A stretch of DNA of 64,000 bases. It comes from Melitaea cinxia. Its lineage: Eukaryota > Arthropoda > Insecta > Lepidoptera > Nymphalidae. This document shows, piece by piece, positions 53,501 through 54,038 of this stretch (within the stretch, counting starts at the first letter, position 1; the number at the start of each line of letters is the position of its first letter). Position numbers and translations under genes: made by a program. Location of the stretch: assembly GCF_905220565.1 (NCBI RefSeq), contig NC_059422.1:570501-634500 (forward strand), given 5' to 3'. The notes beneath the pieces were generated by a model that worked only from the letters and a program-made list of their open reading frames with translations, was not told the DNA's origin and ran no database searches.

Positions 53501-53674
53501 CAGCGCGGGGTAGTGCATGGTCCCTGGTAGGTGGTGCGGAAGCGCTGTACCGCCAGGATATGCGAGCTGGTGGGGGCGCCCCACACGCCAGGACCGCACC
53601 GTCGCCCTCACCTACCACTGTGTCAGCAGGTTCTGATGATAGTTCGAACATTGTTTCGCTGGCATCATCACCAC
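903..53674 (-). CDS. fra: Frazzled/DCC/Neogenin-type netrin receptor (30 exons, 5' end missing)
   Basis: This is a single-pass surface receptor. DCC/Frazzled proteins bind netrin and steer axons and migrating cells. Thirty exons on the minus strand join in phase from 53674 to the stop at 903 (4,532 nt, 1,509 codons plus stop), close to the usual 1,375-1,450 residues given extra low-complexity inserts. Visible order is Ig1 (exons 1-2), Ig2 (3-5), Ig3 (5-7), Ig4 (8-9), linker, six FN3 domains (10-21), transmembrane helix (22), cytoplasmic tail (23-30). Diagnostic segments are KQLNNGSLLI in Ig1, IQARNSKGLGPFS in FN3-6, KPPDLWIHH after the membrane and EGLMKDLSAIT at the C-terminus. The start codon and signal peptide lie upstream of 53674 and were not found. 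Two exons are expanded into tandem arrays at their splice donors. Neogenin-like naming is equally possible; insects normally carry one family member. Confidence 0.93.
1320..1400 (-). CDS. fra: fra exon 29: conserved SPYKKSASSSP segment
   Basis: It encodes GSVRETSPYKKSASSSPG and HIPNRLQLG. The acceptor is TTTTCAG and the donor GTAAGT. It is in phase 1 at both ends and lies just before the P3-coding exon, as expected for the tail. Confidence 0.87.
1418..1675 (+). repeat. Repeat C copy
   Basis: This is the first of seven copies of a family of about 280 bp. One end reads GAGGTAGGGCACAGCAGGAA and the other CTTGTTTGCCGACCTAGT. This copy is truncated at the latter end. Others lie at 8530, 22417, 31338, 39350, 46965 and 57262. 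Probably a non-autonomous retroposon. Confidence 0.75.
2051..2211 (-). CDS. fra: fra exon 28: cytoplasmic Ser/Gly-rich segment
   Basis: It encodes RDSLSSDGVGGVGVGG, SGAGSLQRRAGCGPLHSF and TLPDTASDHSTPSHSK. The acceptor is CCACAG and the donor GTAAGT. It joins exon 29 in phase 1. Confidence 0.82.
2805..2880 (-). pseudogene. Partial duplicate of fra exon 27
   Basis: On the minus strand this repeats the central part of exon 27 (CSAAGDVHASA, then after a gap GHYVAYE in a shifted frame). About 24 bp of the original are missing. It looks like a local duplication that has decayed and is probably not spliced in. Confidence 0.6.
2926..3067 (-). CDS. fra: fra exon 27: cytoplasmic segment
   Basis: It encodes KVEQSAAPAPCPLGSACS, AGDVYASAASARERG and HYVAYEPLGHYT. 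It has the only phase (1 in, 2 out) that can link exons 26 and 28, and without it those two exons do not join. A decayed partial copy lies beside it at about 2805-2880. Confidence 0.75.
3137..3482 (+). repeat. SINE A copy (tRNA-derived)
   Basis: It begins with a tRNA-like head carrying an A-box-like TTAGCGCAACGGT and a B box GGTTCGATCCCCGCAC, which would bind TFIIIC for polymerase III. A unique body ends GATATTACAGGCTGAAGCG. The length is about 345 bp, the same as the copy at 53030. Confidence 0.85.
3590..3900 (+). pseudogene. Possible R1-type RNase H remnant
   Basis: A short plus-strand reading near 3740-3790 gives IFIDDSKIEGRRVGAA, like the start of RNase H in R1-clade retrotransposons, followed by EPHKTVFQSERL. 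Frameshifts and stops are many. The boundary with the viral-like insertion downstream is unclear. Confidence 0.35.
3985..6056 (+). pseudogene. Endogenous RNA-virus helicase-like element, broken
   Basis: The stretch 5195-6056 reads as a superfamily 1 RNA-virus helicase, the replicase part that unwinds viral RNA using NTP. Visible pieces are GGKTTHIVENF (P-loop region), KVVLIVDINRLP, TIHESQGQTYGDVFIVE and HTNTCVSYT, in the order of motifs I, III, V and VI. Stop codons and frameshifts interrupt it before about 5200, near 5590, near 5690 and after 5922, so no complete product exists. Upstream, weak coding-like sequence may belong to the same insertion. Repeat B at 4320-4656 interrupts it, flanked by an 11-bp duplication, so the viral sequence is older. 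Relation to virga-like or alphavirus-like insect viruses is inference. No polymerase or capsid part was seen. Confidence 0.65.
4320..4656 (+). repeat. Repeat B copy with 11-bp target duplication
   Basis: It starts near CATTACAGCCTATACAG and ends near CCGTAGCCACACAG. CCTAAGGGTAA flanks it at 4309-4319 and 4657-4667. Repeat B is the commonest dispersed family here (eight copies). Its duplications of variable length suggest retroposition. I know no protein for it. Confidence 0.85.
6124..6520 (+). pseudogene. Non-LTR reverse transcriptase fragment
   Basis: The reading LSKSFDEDDHGIQLSKLEF, NLFASYLTNRF and later MGVLQGLILGPFSFLVYING matches palm and finger motifs of non-LTR reverse transcriptases (CR1/Jockey-like). 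A foreign stretch of about 100 bp separates the halves. It is a dead fragment. Confidence 0.7.
6600..6696 (-). CDS. fra: fra exon 26: STPLLS cytoplasmic segment
   Basis: It encodes STPLLSGVAPLGSPQASLG and SLQHHPSHPPPAS. STPLLS is also found in the DCC tail ahead of the P3 region. The acceptor is TTTACAG and the donor GTGAGT. Confidence 0.82.
6921..7003 (-). CDS. fra: fra exon 25: Gly-Val-rich cytoplasmic segment
   Basis: It encodes MTGVGVGVGVGVGCTGT and CERRRHLPDQ. The Gly-Val run comes from a GGCGTG-type repeat. The acceptor is TTTTCAG and the donor GTAAGT. It joins exon 26 in phase 0. Confidence 0.75.
7440..7627 (-). repeat. SINE D copy (tRNA-derived)
   Basis: Read on the minus strand it starts GCCCGTTGGCGCAGTTTG, contains a B box GGGTTCGATTCCC and runs into an AT-rich body ending CTTACTTTAGGAAC. 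Related copies are at 32155, 32401, 44690 and 48838. Confidence 0.7.
7692..7796 (-). CDS. Candidate optional fra exon (105 nt, cytoplasmic)
   Basis: A GC-rich open segment lies between exons 24 and 25, reading SRRSPSVAGSSDDTAVLRA and SPYRCDYRCDPLPCLG. An acceptor-like CCCCGCTAG precedes it and a weak GTCTTT donor follows. Its phase is 1 at both ends and its length divides by three, so it could be included or skipped without breaking frame. I do not recognise it from the family. It is not counted in the 30 exons. Confidence 0.35.
   Translation of the reverse strand, partial: SPAGRRRWRAAATTPRCCGPRPTAAIIDATRCLV
7963..8135 (+). repeat. Repeat H copy
   Basis: It contains GTGACGAGAGCGTTACGAAA and an AAGTTTTACTTC end. 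Matching copies lie at 34627-34765 and, inverted, at 45905-46140. The source element is not recognised. Confidence 0.6.
8530..8750 (-). repeat. Repeat C copy
   Basis: It begins ACTAGGTCGGCAAACAAGCG and ends CCTGCTGAGCCCTGCC. A middle segment present in the longest copies is missing. Confidence 0.75.
8957..8980. repeat. (TG)n microsatellite
   Basis: About 11-12 TG repeats lie just beyond the fra exon 24 donor. Confidence 0.9.
8990..9142 (-). CDS. fra: fra exon 24: cytoplasmic tail
   Basis: It encodes SAGSVEGSALVSSTLTLA, PPALADYEPARHAPP and SLDRRYVPTYV. The donor is GTGAGG, followed within about 10 bp by a (TG)n run. Assignment rests on phase, position and tail-like composition. Confidence 0.8.
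9569..9678 (-). CDS. fra: fra exon 23: juxtamembrane cytoplasmic segment
   Basis: It encodes TYQKASASAAIKPPDLWIHH and DQMELKHMDKSLHSS. KPPDLWIHH is nearly invariant in DCC, Neogenin and Frazzled just inside the membrane. The acceptor is ATTTCCAG and the donor GTAAGAG. It is about 8.7 kb from exon 22 because array 1 lies between. Confidence 0.94.
10050..10135 (+). repeat. SINE A fragment
   Basis: It contains the B box GTTCGATCCCCGCACAT and the following CAAACATTTGTAT, then decays. It lies about 90 bp before array 1. Confidence 0.6.
10227..18387 (-). repeat. Tandem array 1: 117 copies at the fra transmembrane exon donor
   Basis: The unit reads on the plus strand (GCGACAG)2-3, GCGCTCGTACCTGGTGTCGG, then GCGACAGCGGCGCG and TGTTCCTGCGGCAGCACA. 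I count 117 donor-containing cores. Spacing is 67 bp 71 times and 74 bp 45 times, which sums exactly to the 8,087 bp between first and last core. Only five base changes were noticed: 11079, two of one kind at about 13316 and 15315, two of another at about 13639 and 15704. Read as fra, each unit carries the last exon 22 codons (RRNSAPLSPDT) and the CAG|GTACGAG donor. No stop trinucleotide occurs on either strand, so all six frames stay open; none of those ORFs is credible as a gene. Confidence 0.97.
18338..18488 (-). CDS. fra: fra exon 22: transmembrane exon, source of tandem array 1
   Basis: It encodes a Gly-rich stem, then a hydrophobic stretch from AWLWASAGGACAVLALAAA to LALSLCC followed by RRNSAPLSPDT: one membrane helix with positive residues on the cytoplasmic side. 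I end it at the first CAG|GTACGAG, because phase 2 joins exon 23 exactly. The last 36 nt and this donor lie within the 117-copy unit of array 1, so which donor is used in mRNA cannot be told from sequence. Confidence 0.87.
18787..18840 (+). pseudogene. Reverse transcriptase motif relic
   Basis: A short reading GIPQGSHFGPLLFNVF is the conserved PQG motif region of non-LTR reverse transcriptases. Nothing else of the element is readable. Confidence 0.5.
19195..19365. repeat. Inverted-repeat element, truncated
   Basis: CGAAACAACTTTTTCGGATT and its inverse-like end CGATAAAATCCGAAAAAG border a short core. A related copy is at 37345-37510. It looks like a small MITE cut by the adjoining repeat B. 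Confidence 0.5.
19365..19688 (-). repeat. Repeat B copy
   Basis: Inverted relative to the copy at 4320 and nearly full length. It ends about 25 bp from the donor of fra exon 21. Confidence 0.85.
19715..19912 (-). CDS. fra: fra exon 21: FN3-6 second half
   Basis: It encodes YIVMYAAQRATGAAEEW, then AYLFKIQARNSKGLGPFS and APVAYTTGA. The QARNSKGLGP segment is one of the strongest family signatures in the window. A repeat B copy ends about 25 bp past the donor. Confidence 0.92.
19937..20490 (+). repeat. SINE A pieces with a second SINE A nested inside
   Basis: Plus-strand SINE A pieces (19937-20017 and 20380-20490) are split by a complete minus-strand SINE A (20018-20367). The inner copy is flanked by TCAAATAGCCTG at 20006-20017 and 20368-20379, a 12-bp target duplication. 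Confidence 0.85.
20500..21480. other. Intron sequence, nothing recognised
   Basis: AT-rich intron between fra exons 20 and 21, with a short (AAAT)n run near 21210. No coding pattern or known repeat is seen. Confidence 0.5.
21528..21689 (-). CDS. fra: fra exon 20: FN3-5 end and FN3-6 start
   Basis: It encodes DRESAWSMLASNTSLE, then SAPRDLRITAAAPPARAV and DLTWSPPARPNGQLTG. The PNGQLTG turn is typical of FN3-6 in this family. The donor is GTAAAT. Confidence 0.9.
22183..22324 (-). CDS. fra: fra exon 19: FN3-5 second half
   Basis: It encodes TATDGRRYAVRWSGGG, VYNVSDLNCMVDDLRPY and THYEFAVKLIK, a clear match to FN3-5 of DCC. The donor is GTGAGT. It ends in phase 1. Confidence 0.9.
22417..22697 (-). 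repeat. Repeat C copy, near full length
   Basis: It begins ACTAGGTCGGCAAACAAGCG and includes the ACGCCTGCAACACCAGAAGC segment missing from the copy at 8530. Confidence 0.8.
22795..22965 (-). repeat. SINE E copy (tRNA-derived)
   Basis: On the minus strand a tRNA-like head includes CTCTGGTGTAGTTGTGTGTG and a GATTCGATTCCC B box. Related copies are at 31120-31235 and 52395-52490. Confidence 0.65.
22987..23137 (+). repeat. 5' LTR
   Basis: 151 bp, TGTGATG to TTTCTCA, identical by eye to 27703-27853. It should carry the element's promoter. Confidence 0.95.
23264..25492 (+). CDS. Retrotransposon Gag-protease-reverse transcriptase ORF
   Basis: A 742-codon ORF starting MAVGKIGAFD. It encodes the Gag matrix/capsid-like part, two zinc knuckles (CRVCGGKHNSNTC and CRICTQEGHLKRMC, about residues 252-286), an aspartic protease with CDTGSA near residue 350, and a reverse transcriptase with DLSQAYAQLEL, YGLSSSPGIFQR and FLDDII near residue 640 (Phe in place of the usual Tyr of YxDD). 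It copies element RNA to DNA after particle assembly. It ends early: one base too many in an A-run at about 25456-25462 shifts the frame, so RNase H and integrase fall in the next ORF. The shift could be a real mutation, a programmed site or a sequencing error. Confidence 0.93.
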   Translation: MAVGKIGAFDVAKDNWDTYVDRLDQYFIANNVKSELKVATLITVIGNSAYELMVNLCSPDKPSLKTYTELVAVMKGHLNPKPSMLAERFKFRQRIQKPGENIATYFSELKRLSKDCSFTADSLKENMRDQFVCGLVNDDIRQKLFTEDDSITIDKAYKLALSMEAAETNAALVEDGTRGRNGSSTQETATVPVHKFRQSGGGDGWRGVTGGGSERRGATGGGNRPARRNTRVARESVQASGGGPSTTSGAGHDECRVCGGKHNSNTCKFKLYVCRICTQEGHLKRMCPKLIKNNSLHNMQENRLRSDGDGISGAYSADSDSDEVIVPINRLSIGQCKPIMISLCVQGYDLKMECDTGSAISCINYQLYQKMFSNLQIKPTKLVLRYYTGELVCPVGVIRPVVKYNNTEKILDLYIIENGNTVLLGRQWMAELNILVSNLQYNTVNNNNCETGFNFSEFSSRYCEVFADGLGRFTGGQVSIRVREGARPVFMRARPLAYALREPVERALEQLVRDDILTPVDHSDWATPIVPVVKKDGTIRICADFKLTLNKVLEVDRYPLPKVEDLLARLHGGERFSKIDLSQAYAQLELDDTRKYAVINTHKGLFMYKRLVYGLSSSPGIFQRCLEQLFADMPHVGVFLDDIIITGRDTSQHLDNLHKVFERLKSSGLKVKKEKCSFFVESLDYLGHVISKEGVHTSKDKVEAIVRTPIPRNVSELRAFIGMVMYYGKFIKKCKFNPYTTV
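25494..27470 (+). CDS. Retrotransposon RNase H-integrase ORF
   Basis: A 658-codon open frame continuing the pol gene after the frameshift; the ATG at its start is probably not a real initiator. It contains RNase H (LTADASAAGIGAVI, SYAQIDREALA, LRTDHKPLTY), the integrase zinc domain (HVSHMG with CRACETC), the integrase core with DDE residues (LHVDFLGPY, VSDQGPPF, PASNGAAENAVK) and a basic C-terminal tail ending PVRYGFEFD. Integrase inserts the DNA copy into the host genome. No internal stop is present. Confidence 0.93.
   Translation: MLRVGARYDWSEACDAAFSRVKRALSSSEVLVHYSLELPLVLTADASAAGIGAVISHITPGGERPIAYASRTLNSAERSYAQIDREALAIIYGIKKFHQYLYGRKFILRTDHKPLTYIFGSKVGIPVMAASRLQRWAIILSGYSYDIEYVASAKNCADALSRLPQQTNKNKTVNEYTYLNFAESFLPVTNDDVRVATARDQVLSRAMVYIQSGWPSQCVDDVLKPYFNRRHELYMERGCIMWGYRIVIPTSLRNTILKQLHVSHMGIVKTKSMARSYVWWPNIDADIEATCRACETCAMEATAPPHAAPRSWPYLTQPWSRLHVDFLGPYQGKIFFIVIDSSSKWIEIFEMNKTNATAVIKVMRSLFARFGLPLEVVSDQGPPFTSTELKEFLALNGIKQSFSPVYHPASNGAAENAVKLCKRAIKKAIRDDVDIDTALQTYLLAYRNSIQSTTGESPAMLLQRRPLRSRLDLLRGDHARRNQVEKAQRRQMTSSGAEPLRKHAAGDAVWARNYGSQDKWVKGTVISQEGSRRYVVNSDDGRLLTRHNDQIRRRSRRSSIIYPNATPEEASEDVVEQQPPPTVATPRNSEGTGSGEVGGQEPPLVTDASPAKDSPTRNVSASHSPLINNKSPTAPTASPMKRPTRIGKKPVRYGFEFD
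27556..27620 (+). repeat. 11-bp tandem repeat in the retrotransposon
   Basis: About five copies of TAGATATAAGT lie between the integrase stop and the 3' LTR. Confidence 0.9.
27703..27853 (+). repeat. 3' LTR
   Basis: Identical by eye to the 5' LTR. Minus-strand reading is antisense to the element and sense to fra. Confidence 0.95.
28215..28280 (-). CDS. fra: fra exon 18: FN3-5 B-C strands
   Basis: This 66-nt exon encodes VIMLSGTTAVVYWTDPTLP with the core tryptophan of FN3-5. It is in phase 0 at both ends, with donor GTAAGT. The intron after it holds the Ty3/gypsy element. Confidence 0.88.
28465..28515 (+). pseudogene. Reverse transcriptase motif relic
   Basis: The reading GIPQGLIFGYQFLLMY resembles the PQG motif of non-LTR reverse transcriptases. 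Very short and decayed. Confidence 0.4.
28859..29064 (-). CDS. fra: fra exon 17: FN3-4 end, acidic repeat, FN3-5 start
   Basis: It encodes SEYVISLRASNALGLG, VYATVRTKP, an Asp-Glu-Pro repeat (DEPDEPDEPDADEPDD) and PPLIPPVGVK, the start of FN3-5. In DCC this position is also a flexible linker ending in PPVGV. The acidic run is coded by imperfect 9-bp repeats. The donor is GTGGGA. Confidence 0.87.
29626..30834. mobile_element. TTAA-flanked non-autonomous DNA element, copy 1 (1,209 bp)
   Basis: The ends are perfect 14-bp inverted repeats GAGCCATTTCACAA, each bordered by TTAA (29622-29625 and 30835-30838). TTAA target sites are typical of piggyBac-type transposons. It has no transposase-like ORF. 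The second copy at 59174-60381 is almost identical, so both moved recently. Confidence 0.85.
30873..31031 (-). CDS. fra: fra exon 16: FN3-4 core
   Basis: It encodes RAGRDWISVWWGGSE, GALVRGYWLGWGLGVPD and HAHSHVIRGL, corresponding to the B to E strands of FN3-4. The donor is GTGAGG. A 1.2-kb TTAA element ends 38 bp past the exon. Confidence 0.82.
31120..31235 (-). repeat. SINE E fragment (tRNA-derived)
   Basis: It contains GGGAATCGAACCCGTGACCA, the inverse of a polymerase III B box, and ends with ATTACACTAGAGCGGTCGTC. Confidence 0.65.
31338..31617 (+). repeat. Repeat C copy, near full length
   Basis: It runs GAGGTAGGGCACAGCAGGAA to GTTTGCCGACCTAGTGAT and stops about 22 bp from fra exon 15. 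Confidence 0.8.
31640..31760 (-). CDS. fra: fra exon 15: FN3-3 end and linker to FN3-4
   Basis: It encodes IRVCAMNANGSGPFSEW, then RRVDSAVPDRPPPLT. The donor (ACCA|GTCCGT) is weak but is the only nearby GT that keeps phase. The exon sits between a repeat C copy ending about 22 bp past its donor and a repeat B copy starting about 35 bp upstream of its acceptor. Confidence 0.8.
31796..32115 (+). repeat. Repeat B copy
   Basis: It begins after a (CAT)n run about 35 bp upstream of the exon 15 acceptor and ends CCGTAGCCACACAG. Confidence 0.85.
32155..32655. repeat. Two opposed SINE D copies
   Basis: A minus-strand copy (32155-32375) and a plus-strand copy (32401-32655) face each other head to head. 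The heads are separated by a short (ATCC)n run. Confidence 0.65.
33127..33330 (-). CDS. fra: fra exon 14: FN3-3 with Gly/Ala insert
   Basis: It encodes SLLVRWEAPPPRTHRGPL, TGYKLRYRALP and, after a Gly-Val-Gly-Ala run (GVGAGAGAGAKK), LHGLEPATTYQ. The Gly/Ala run comes from a GGGGGC simple repeat and sits in a loop between strands. Phase 0 at both ends. Confidence 0.88.
33405..33630. repeat. Direct repeat of about 80 bp
   Basis: GTCTATGGTTGAGTGAGAGA to ATCTAACACT occurs at about 33413-33480 and again at 33551-33628. Purpose unknown. Confidence 0.8.
33640..34400. other. Intron sequence, nothing recognised
   Basis: Intron between fra exons 13 and 14. The part from about 34000 to 34370 has repeat-like base composition, but I cannot name it. 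Confidence 0.4.
34409..34606 (-). CDS. fra: fra exon 13: FN3-2 second half and FN3-3 start
   Basis: It encodes VESGREQTAWAERPPAVL, AYRVRVCAVGG, then RTAHDAPAAPPANVTATPL, the linker into FN3-3. It is very GC-rich compared with its introns. A dispersed repeat begins about 20-25 bp upstream of the acceptor. Confidence 0.87.
34627..34765 (+). repeat. Repeat H copy
   Basis: It contains GTGACGAGAGCGTTACGAAA and starts about 20 bp upstream of the fra exon 13 acceptor. Confidence 0.65.
34931..35410. repeat. Minisatellite with a period of about 117 bp
   Basis: Four full copies and a partial fifth start at CAAGATGG-like motifs at 34936, 35054, 35171, 35290 and 35406. Each contains ATGGGTATCAAATGAAAG. 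Copies have diverged visibly. Confidence 0.85.
35476..35993. mobile_element. Palindromic foldback MITE
   Basis: Two arms of about 180 bp (35476-35657 and 35810-35993) are near-perfect reverse complements around a core of about 150 bp. The inner arm ends read GACAATTGACGTGCC and its complement. There is no ORF. Transcribed RNA would form a long hairpin. Confidence 0.88.
36058..36300 (-). repeat. Repeat B copy, shortened
   Basis: Inverted copy with an internal deletion around 36160. Confidence 0.8.
36562..36729 (-). CDS. fra: fra exon 12: FN3-2 first half
   Basis: It encodes YGPPLNVRVEPAGAHALRV, SWDEPEPLPG and RYAIYYTE, the A to C' strands of FN3-2. It is in phase 0 at both ends, with donor GTGAGT. 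Confidence 0.88.
37131..37185 (+). pseudogene. Reverse transcriptase motif relic
   Basis: The reading SGVLQGYHMDPIFFIMF resembles a decayed PQG motif of a non-LTR element. Confidence 0.35.
37345..37510. repeat. Inverted-repeat element (MITE-like)
   Basis: It shares CGATAAAATCCGAAAAAG and the GTAAAGTATCC core with 19195-19365. Confidence 0.5.
37730..37853 (-). CDS. fra: fra exon 11: FN3-1 second half
   Basis: It encodes ERLARGEARRHEMNVASL, then QPNTTYQFKALALTEH, the usual FN3 F-strand pattern with tyrosine. It ends SPPTE in phase 0. The donor is GTTAGT. Confidence 0.88.
38130..38360 (+). repeat. Repeat G copy (LINE 3'-end-like)
   Basis: It shares CAGACGTTGTCCTGCC-like starts and ACAAACACACGAACAAG-like ends with copies at 50355, 55560, 56630 and 62655. 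The type is common near 3' ends of insect LINEs. Confidence 0.5.
38466..38844 (-). CDS. fra: fra exon 10: acidic linker and FN3-1 start
   Basis: At 379 nt this is the longest exon. It encodes a linker rich in Asp, Glu, Ser and Thr (KPLPKLTNSTQ, YDDYSENALDND), then FN3-1 beginning SPPRDLKAVIVKHRF and VTLTWEEPEH with the core tryptophan. The linker lies between Ig4 and FN3-1 and is longer than I expect for the family. Confidence 0.9.
39350..39520 (+). repeat. Repeat C copy, truncated
   Basis: It ends CTTGTTTGCCGACGTAGT about 8 bp inside the intron after fra exon 9. Confidence 0.75.
39528..39643 (-). CDS. fra: fra exon 9: Ig4 second half
   Basis: It encodes SLRIRGVLDVDAGVFQCAA with the F-strand cysteine and ATAPLRLLVSPH. 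The donor is GTGAGTG. A truncated repeat C copy ends at about 39520, only some 8 bp inside the intron. Confidence 0.9.
39862..42531 (-). repeat. Tandem array 2: 21 copies at the fra Ig4 exon donor
   Basis: There are twenty intervals between cores: fifteen of 122 bp and five of 137 bp (2,515 bp in total). The 137-bp form keeps 15 bp (GCGGGCCGGCC region) present in the parent exon; the 122-bp form has lost it. On the minus strand each unit holds Ig4 codons (GDVTLRCEA, VTWLKDGEPL, HDIALVDG), a GTGAGT donor and 25 bp ending CTTGTAG, which looks like an acceptor. Units 40168-41173 and 41174-42179 form a duplicated 1,006-bp block. Each unit also carries the palindrome TGACGTCA. Confidence 0.97.
42419..42585 (-). 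CDS. fra: fra exon 8: Ig4 first half, source of tandem array 2
   Basis: It begins TAPRVLLREGG and continues GDVTLRCEARGRPAP with the B-strand cysteine, VTWLKDGEPLTPND and HDIALVDG. I end it at the first GTGAGT donor, because phase 2 joins exon 9 exactly. The last 112 nt and this donor are the unit repeated through array 2. Any of 20 further donors could be used instead, so the true 3' end in mRNA is uncertain. Confidence 0.85.
42620..43800 (+). pseudogene. R1-type non-LTR gag relic
   Basis: Plus-strand readings give GYAAKIRKAAGSVREVLQSL, a charged coiled-coil-like part, a Lys-Gly run (GKGKGKGK type), SWTYVVRRKTAAKK, IDLKELGIGPLRIRQSAT and LIEVPGSTSGEKADALATKL. The last two are typical of R1-clade ORF1 ahead of the zinc knuckles. 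The frame is broken several times (near 42890, 43210 and 43495) and the zinc knuckles and pol are missing. It lies in the intron between exons 7 and 8, directly beside array 2. Confidence 0.75.
44075..44216 (-). CDS. fra: fra exon 7: Ig3 E-G strands
   Basis: It reads DLDSRLYLVGSGSLRVL, then GAYTCRATNRLDS with the F-strand cysteine, and ends QLTVM. The acceptor follows a run of cytosines. The donor GTACTA is weaker than average. It joins exon 8 in phase 0. Confidence 0.88.
44240..45030. repeat. Intron with repeat G, SINE D and SINE A pieces
   Basis: 44280-44660 resembles the 3' parts of dispersed LINE-like repeats (AATACTAATCCGATCATG). 44690-44790 is a SINE D piece. 44880-44940 is an inverted SINE A B-box region. 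Confidence 0.5.
45036..45123 (-). CDS. fra: fra exon 6: Ig3 B-C strands
   Basis: It encodes ASVTFDCAAVGNPKP with the Ig3 B-strand cysteine and MVWLNNGVAIDL with the core tryptophan. The acceptor is TTTTCAG and the donor GTTAGT. It ends in phase 2. Confidence 0.9.
45480..45805 (+). repeat. Foldback repeat F, fragment
   Basis: It ends ACGGTCGAATTGAGTAACCT then GAAGTCGGTTAAAA, the right terminus of the element at 47379-48405. Confidence 0.65.
45905..46140 (-). repeat. Repeat H copy
   Basis: It contains AACGCTCTCGTCACGCATAC and the AAGTTTTACTTC end, close to the fra exon 5 donor. Confidence 0.6.
46152..46252 (-). CDS. fra: fra exon 5: end of Ig2 and start of Ig3
   Basis: It encodes LGPEVELRVNSE, then SAPRFITTPQPVTVMEG, the A strand of Ig3. 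The donor is GTAACT. A dispersed repeat (about 45905-46140) ends about 12 bp beyond the donor. Confidence 0.87.
46355..46627 (+). repeat. SINE A pieces, 5'-truncated
   Basis: 46484-46627 holds the 3' half of SINE A (GTTATCATGTACACCTGATA onward). A weaker piece precedes it. Confidence 0.7.
46703..46863 (-). CDS. fra: fra exon 4: Ig2, second half
   Basis: It reads VTWLKNGSPVRME, then AAVYRCSVSLPHAHA with the F-strand cysteine. The acceptor GTTTTAG is good. The donor (AAG|GTCAAT) is weak, but it gives phase 2 and joins exon 5 correctly. Confidence 0.85.
46965..47245 (-). repeat. Repeat C copy
   Basis: It runs CTACAAACAAGCGTACGG to TCCTACCTCAGTTA with moderate divergence. Confidence 0.75.
47379..48405. 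mobile_element. Foldback element F, 1.03 kb
   Basis: Its termini are inverted repeats of about 43 bp starting AACCGACTTCCAAAAAAG. Inside, a block of about 350 bp is repeated directly with an offset of 383 bp (GAAACCAGGATCTGATGATG at 47671 and 48054). No credible ORF. Truncated relatives are at 45480 and 61865. Confidence 0.75.
48571..48764 (-). CDS. fra: fra exon 3: Ig2, first half with long insert
   Basis: It starts EVPELGEGPRVVMG and carries the Ig2 B-strand cysteine in ALLSCPINLP. From this cysteine to the tryptophan in exon 4 (VTWLKNGSPV) there are about 43 residues, against roughly a dozen in a normal Ig domain. The extra residues are rich in Pro, Ser and Arg. The exon is in phase at both ends. 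An unrecognised internal intron is possible. Confidence 0.75.
48838..48935 (+). repeat. SINE D 3' fragment and (ATT)n
   Basis: CCTATAACACAAGCATTAAG to GAACAGACGACCGTGTG matches the SINE D tail, followed by seven ATT repeats. Confidence 0.65.
49280..50340. other. Intron sequence, nothing recognised
   Basis: AT-rich intron between fra exons 2 and 3. No coding segment or clear repeat. Confidence 0.5.
50355..51024 (+). repeat. Repeat G and related LINE-like tails
   Basis: 50355-50560 is a repeat G copy ending ACACCGCGACACGAGAATTT. 50740-51024 is another common dispersed repeat (GACCGCGACTTCGTCCGCGT). Confidence 0.5.
51040..51350 (+). repeat. Repeat B copy with 15-bp target duplication
   Basis: CAGCTTTATAATATT lies on both sides (51025-51039 and 51351-51365). 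The insertion is 311 bp and splits the older dispersed repeat that ends at 51380. This copy defines the family's boundaries best. Confidence 0.9.
51389..51519 (-). CDS. fra: fra exon 2: Ig1, second half
   Basis: It joins exon 1 in phase 2 and reads KQLNNGSLLIDSM, then GQYQCVATVDG with the F-strand cysteine, ending ASVFLA. This segment closely matches the equivalent part of DCC Ig1. The donor is GTAAGATG. A repeat B copy lies just downstream (51040-51350). Confidence 0.9.
51540..52395. other. Intron sequence, little recognised
   Basis: Between fra exons 1 and 2. It contains an (ATT)n run near 51681 and otherwise unassigned AT-rich DNA. 52310-52380 resembles a short repeat B 5' piece. Confidence 0.4.
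52395..52490 (-). repeat. SINE E fragment (tRNA-derived)
   Basis: It contains GCGGGAATCGAAACCGCAAA, the inverse of a B box, and ACTACACCAGAGCGTAC. Confidence 0.65.
53030..53374 (+). repeat. SINE A copy, full length
   Basis: The tRNA-like head has GGCGCAACGGTCACAGGTAT and GGGTTCGATCCCCGCAC. The body ends GATATTACAGGCTGAAGCG. It lies about 115 bp downstream of the fra exon 1 donor. Confidence 0.87.
53491..53674 (-). CDS. fra: fra exon 1 (first visible): Ig1, first half
   Basis: The acceptor is at 53675-53680 and the GTTAGT donor lies below 53491. It encodes the start of Ig1 with the B-strand cysteine in VLACGAP and the core tryptophan in RISWRY. It starts with two bases of a split codon, so an upstream exon ending in phase 1 must exist. 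The in-frame Met in ASETMFEL is inside the mature domain and is unlikely to be the true start. Confidence 0.88.
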
Positions 53675-53814
53675 CTAGAAAAAAGACAAAGTAAATTGTT
53701 TACATTTGCAAAAGTAATGTCGATTAAATTTGAGGGTATTTAAAAAGTAACTGTTCTTCGAAATGTTAGGCACCCAAATAATACTAAATTATTTCGTGCG
53801 ATTTTATTGGAATT

Positions 53815-54038
53815 CTAAACATTTTTTTTAATATCATATCAAAAATCGATCGTTCCAACTGTTCATCACGATCTAAATCTTTGATACGATGATTTTATAT
53901 TCATAACAAAGATTTCGACGTAACGGGTACATCGTTCCATAGTTTAATTGGCTAGAGCACCGATACGGTCAGTCGGTGATGCAGGTTCGATCCCCGCTGG
54001 AACGGTCGATTTTTGATATGATATTAAAAATGTTTAAG
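53815..54038. mobile_element. Small inverted-repeat element carrying a tRNA-like core
   Basis: Arms at 53815-53858 and 53998-54038 are inverted (TCGATTTTTGATATGATATT). The 70-nt stretch 53934-54003 can fold like a tRNA: pairing GTTCCA/TGGAAC ends, an AGTTTAATTGGCTAGA D-arm, an anticodon-like stem CCGAT/GTCGG and a GGTTCGATCCC T-arm. C replaces the usual U before the anticodon position, so a working tRNA is doubtful. One arm recurs at 61763-61802. Confidence 0.5.
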
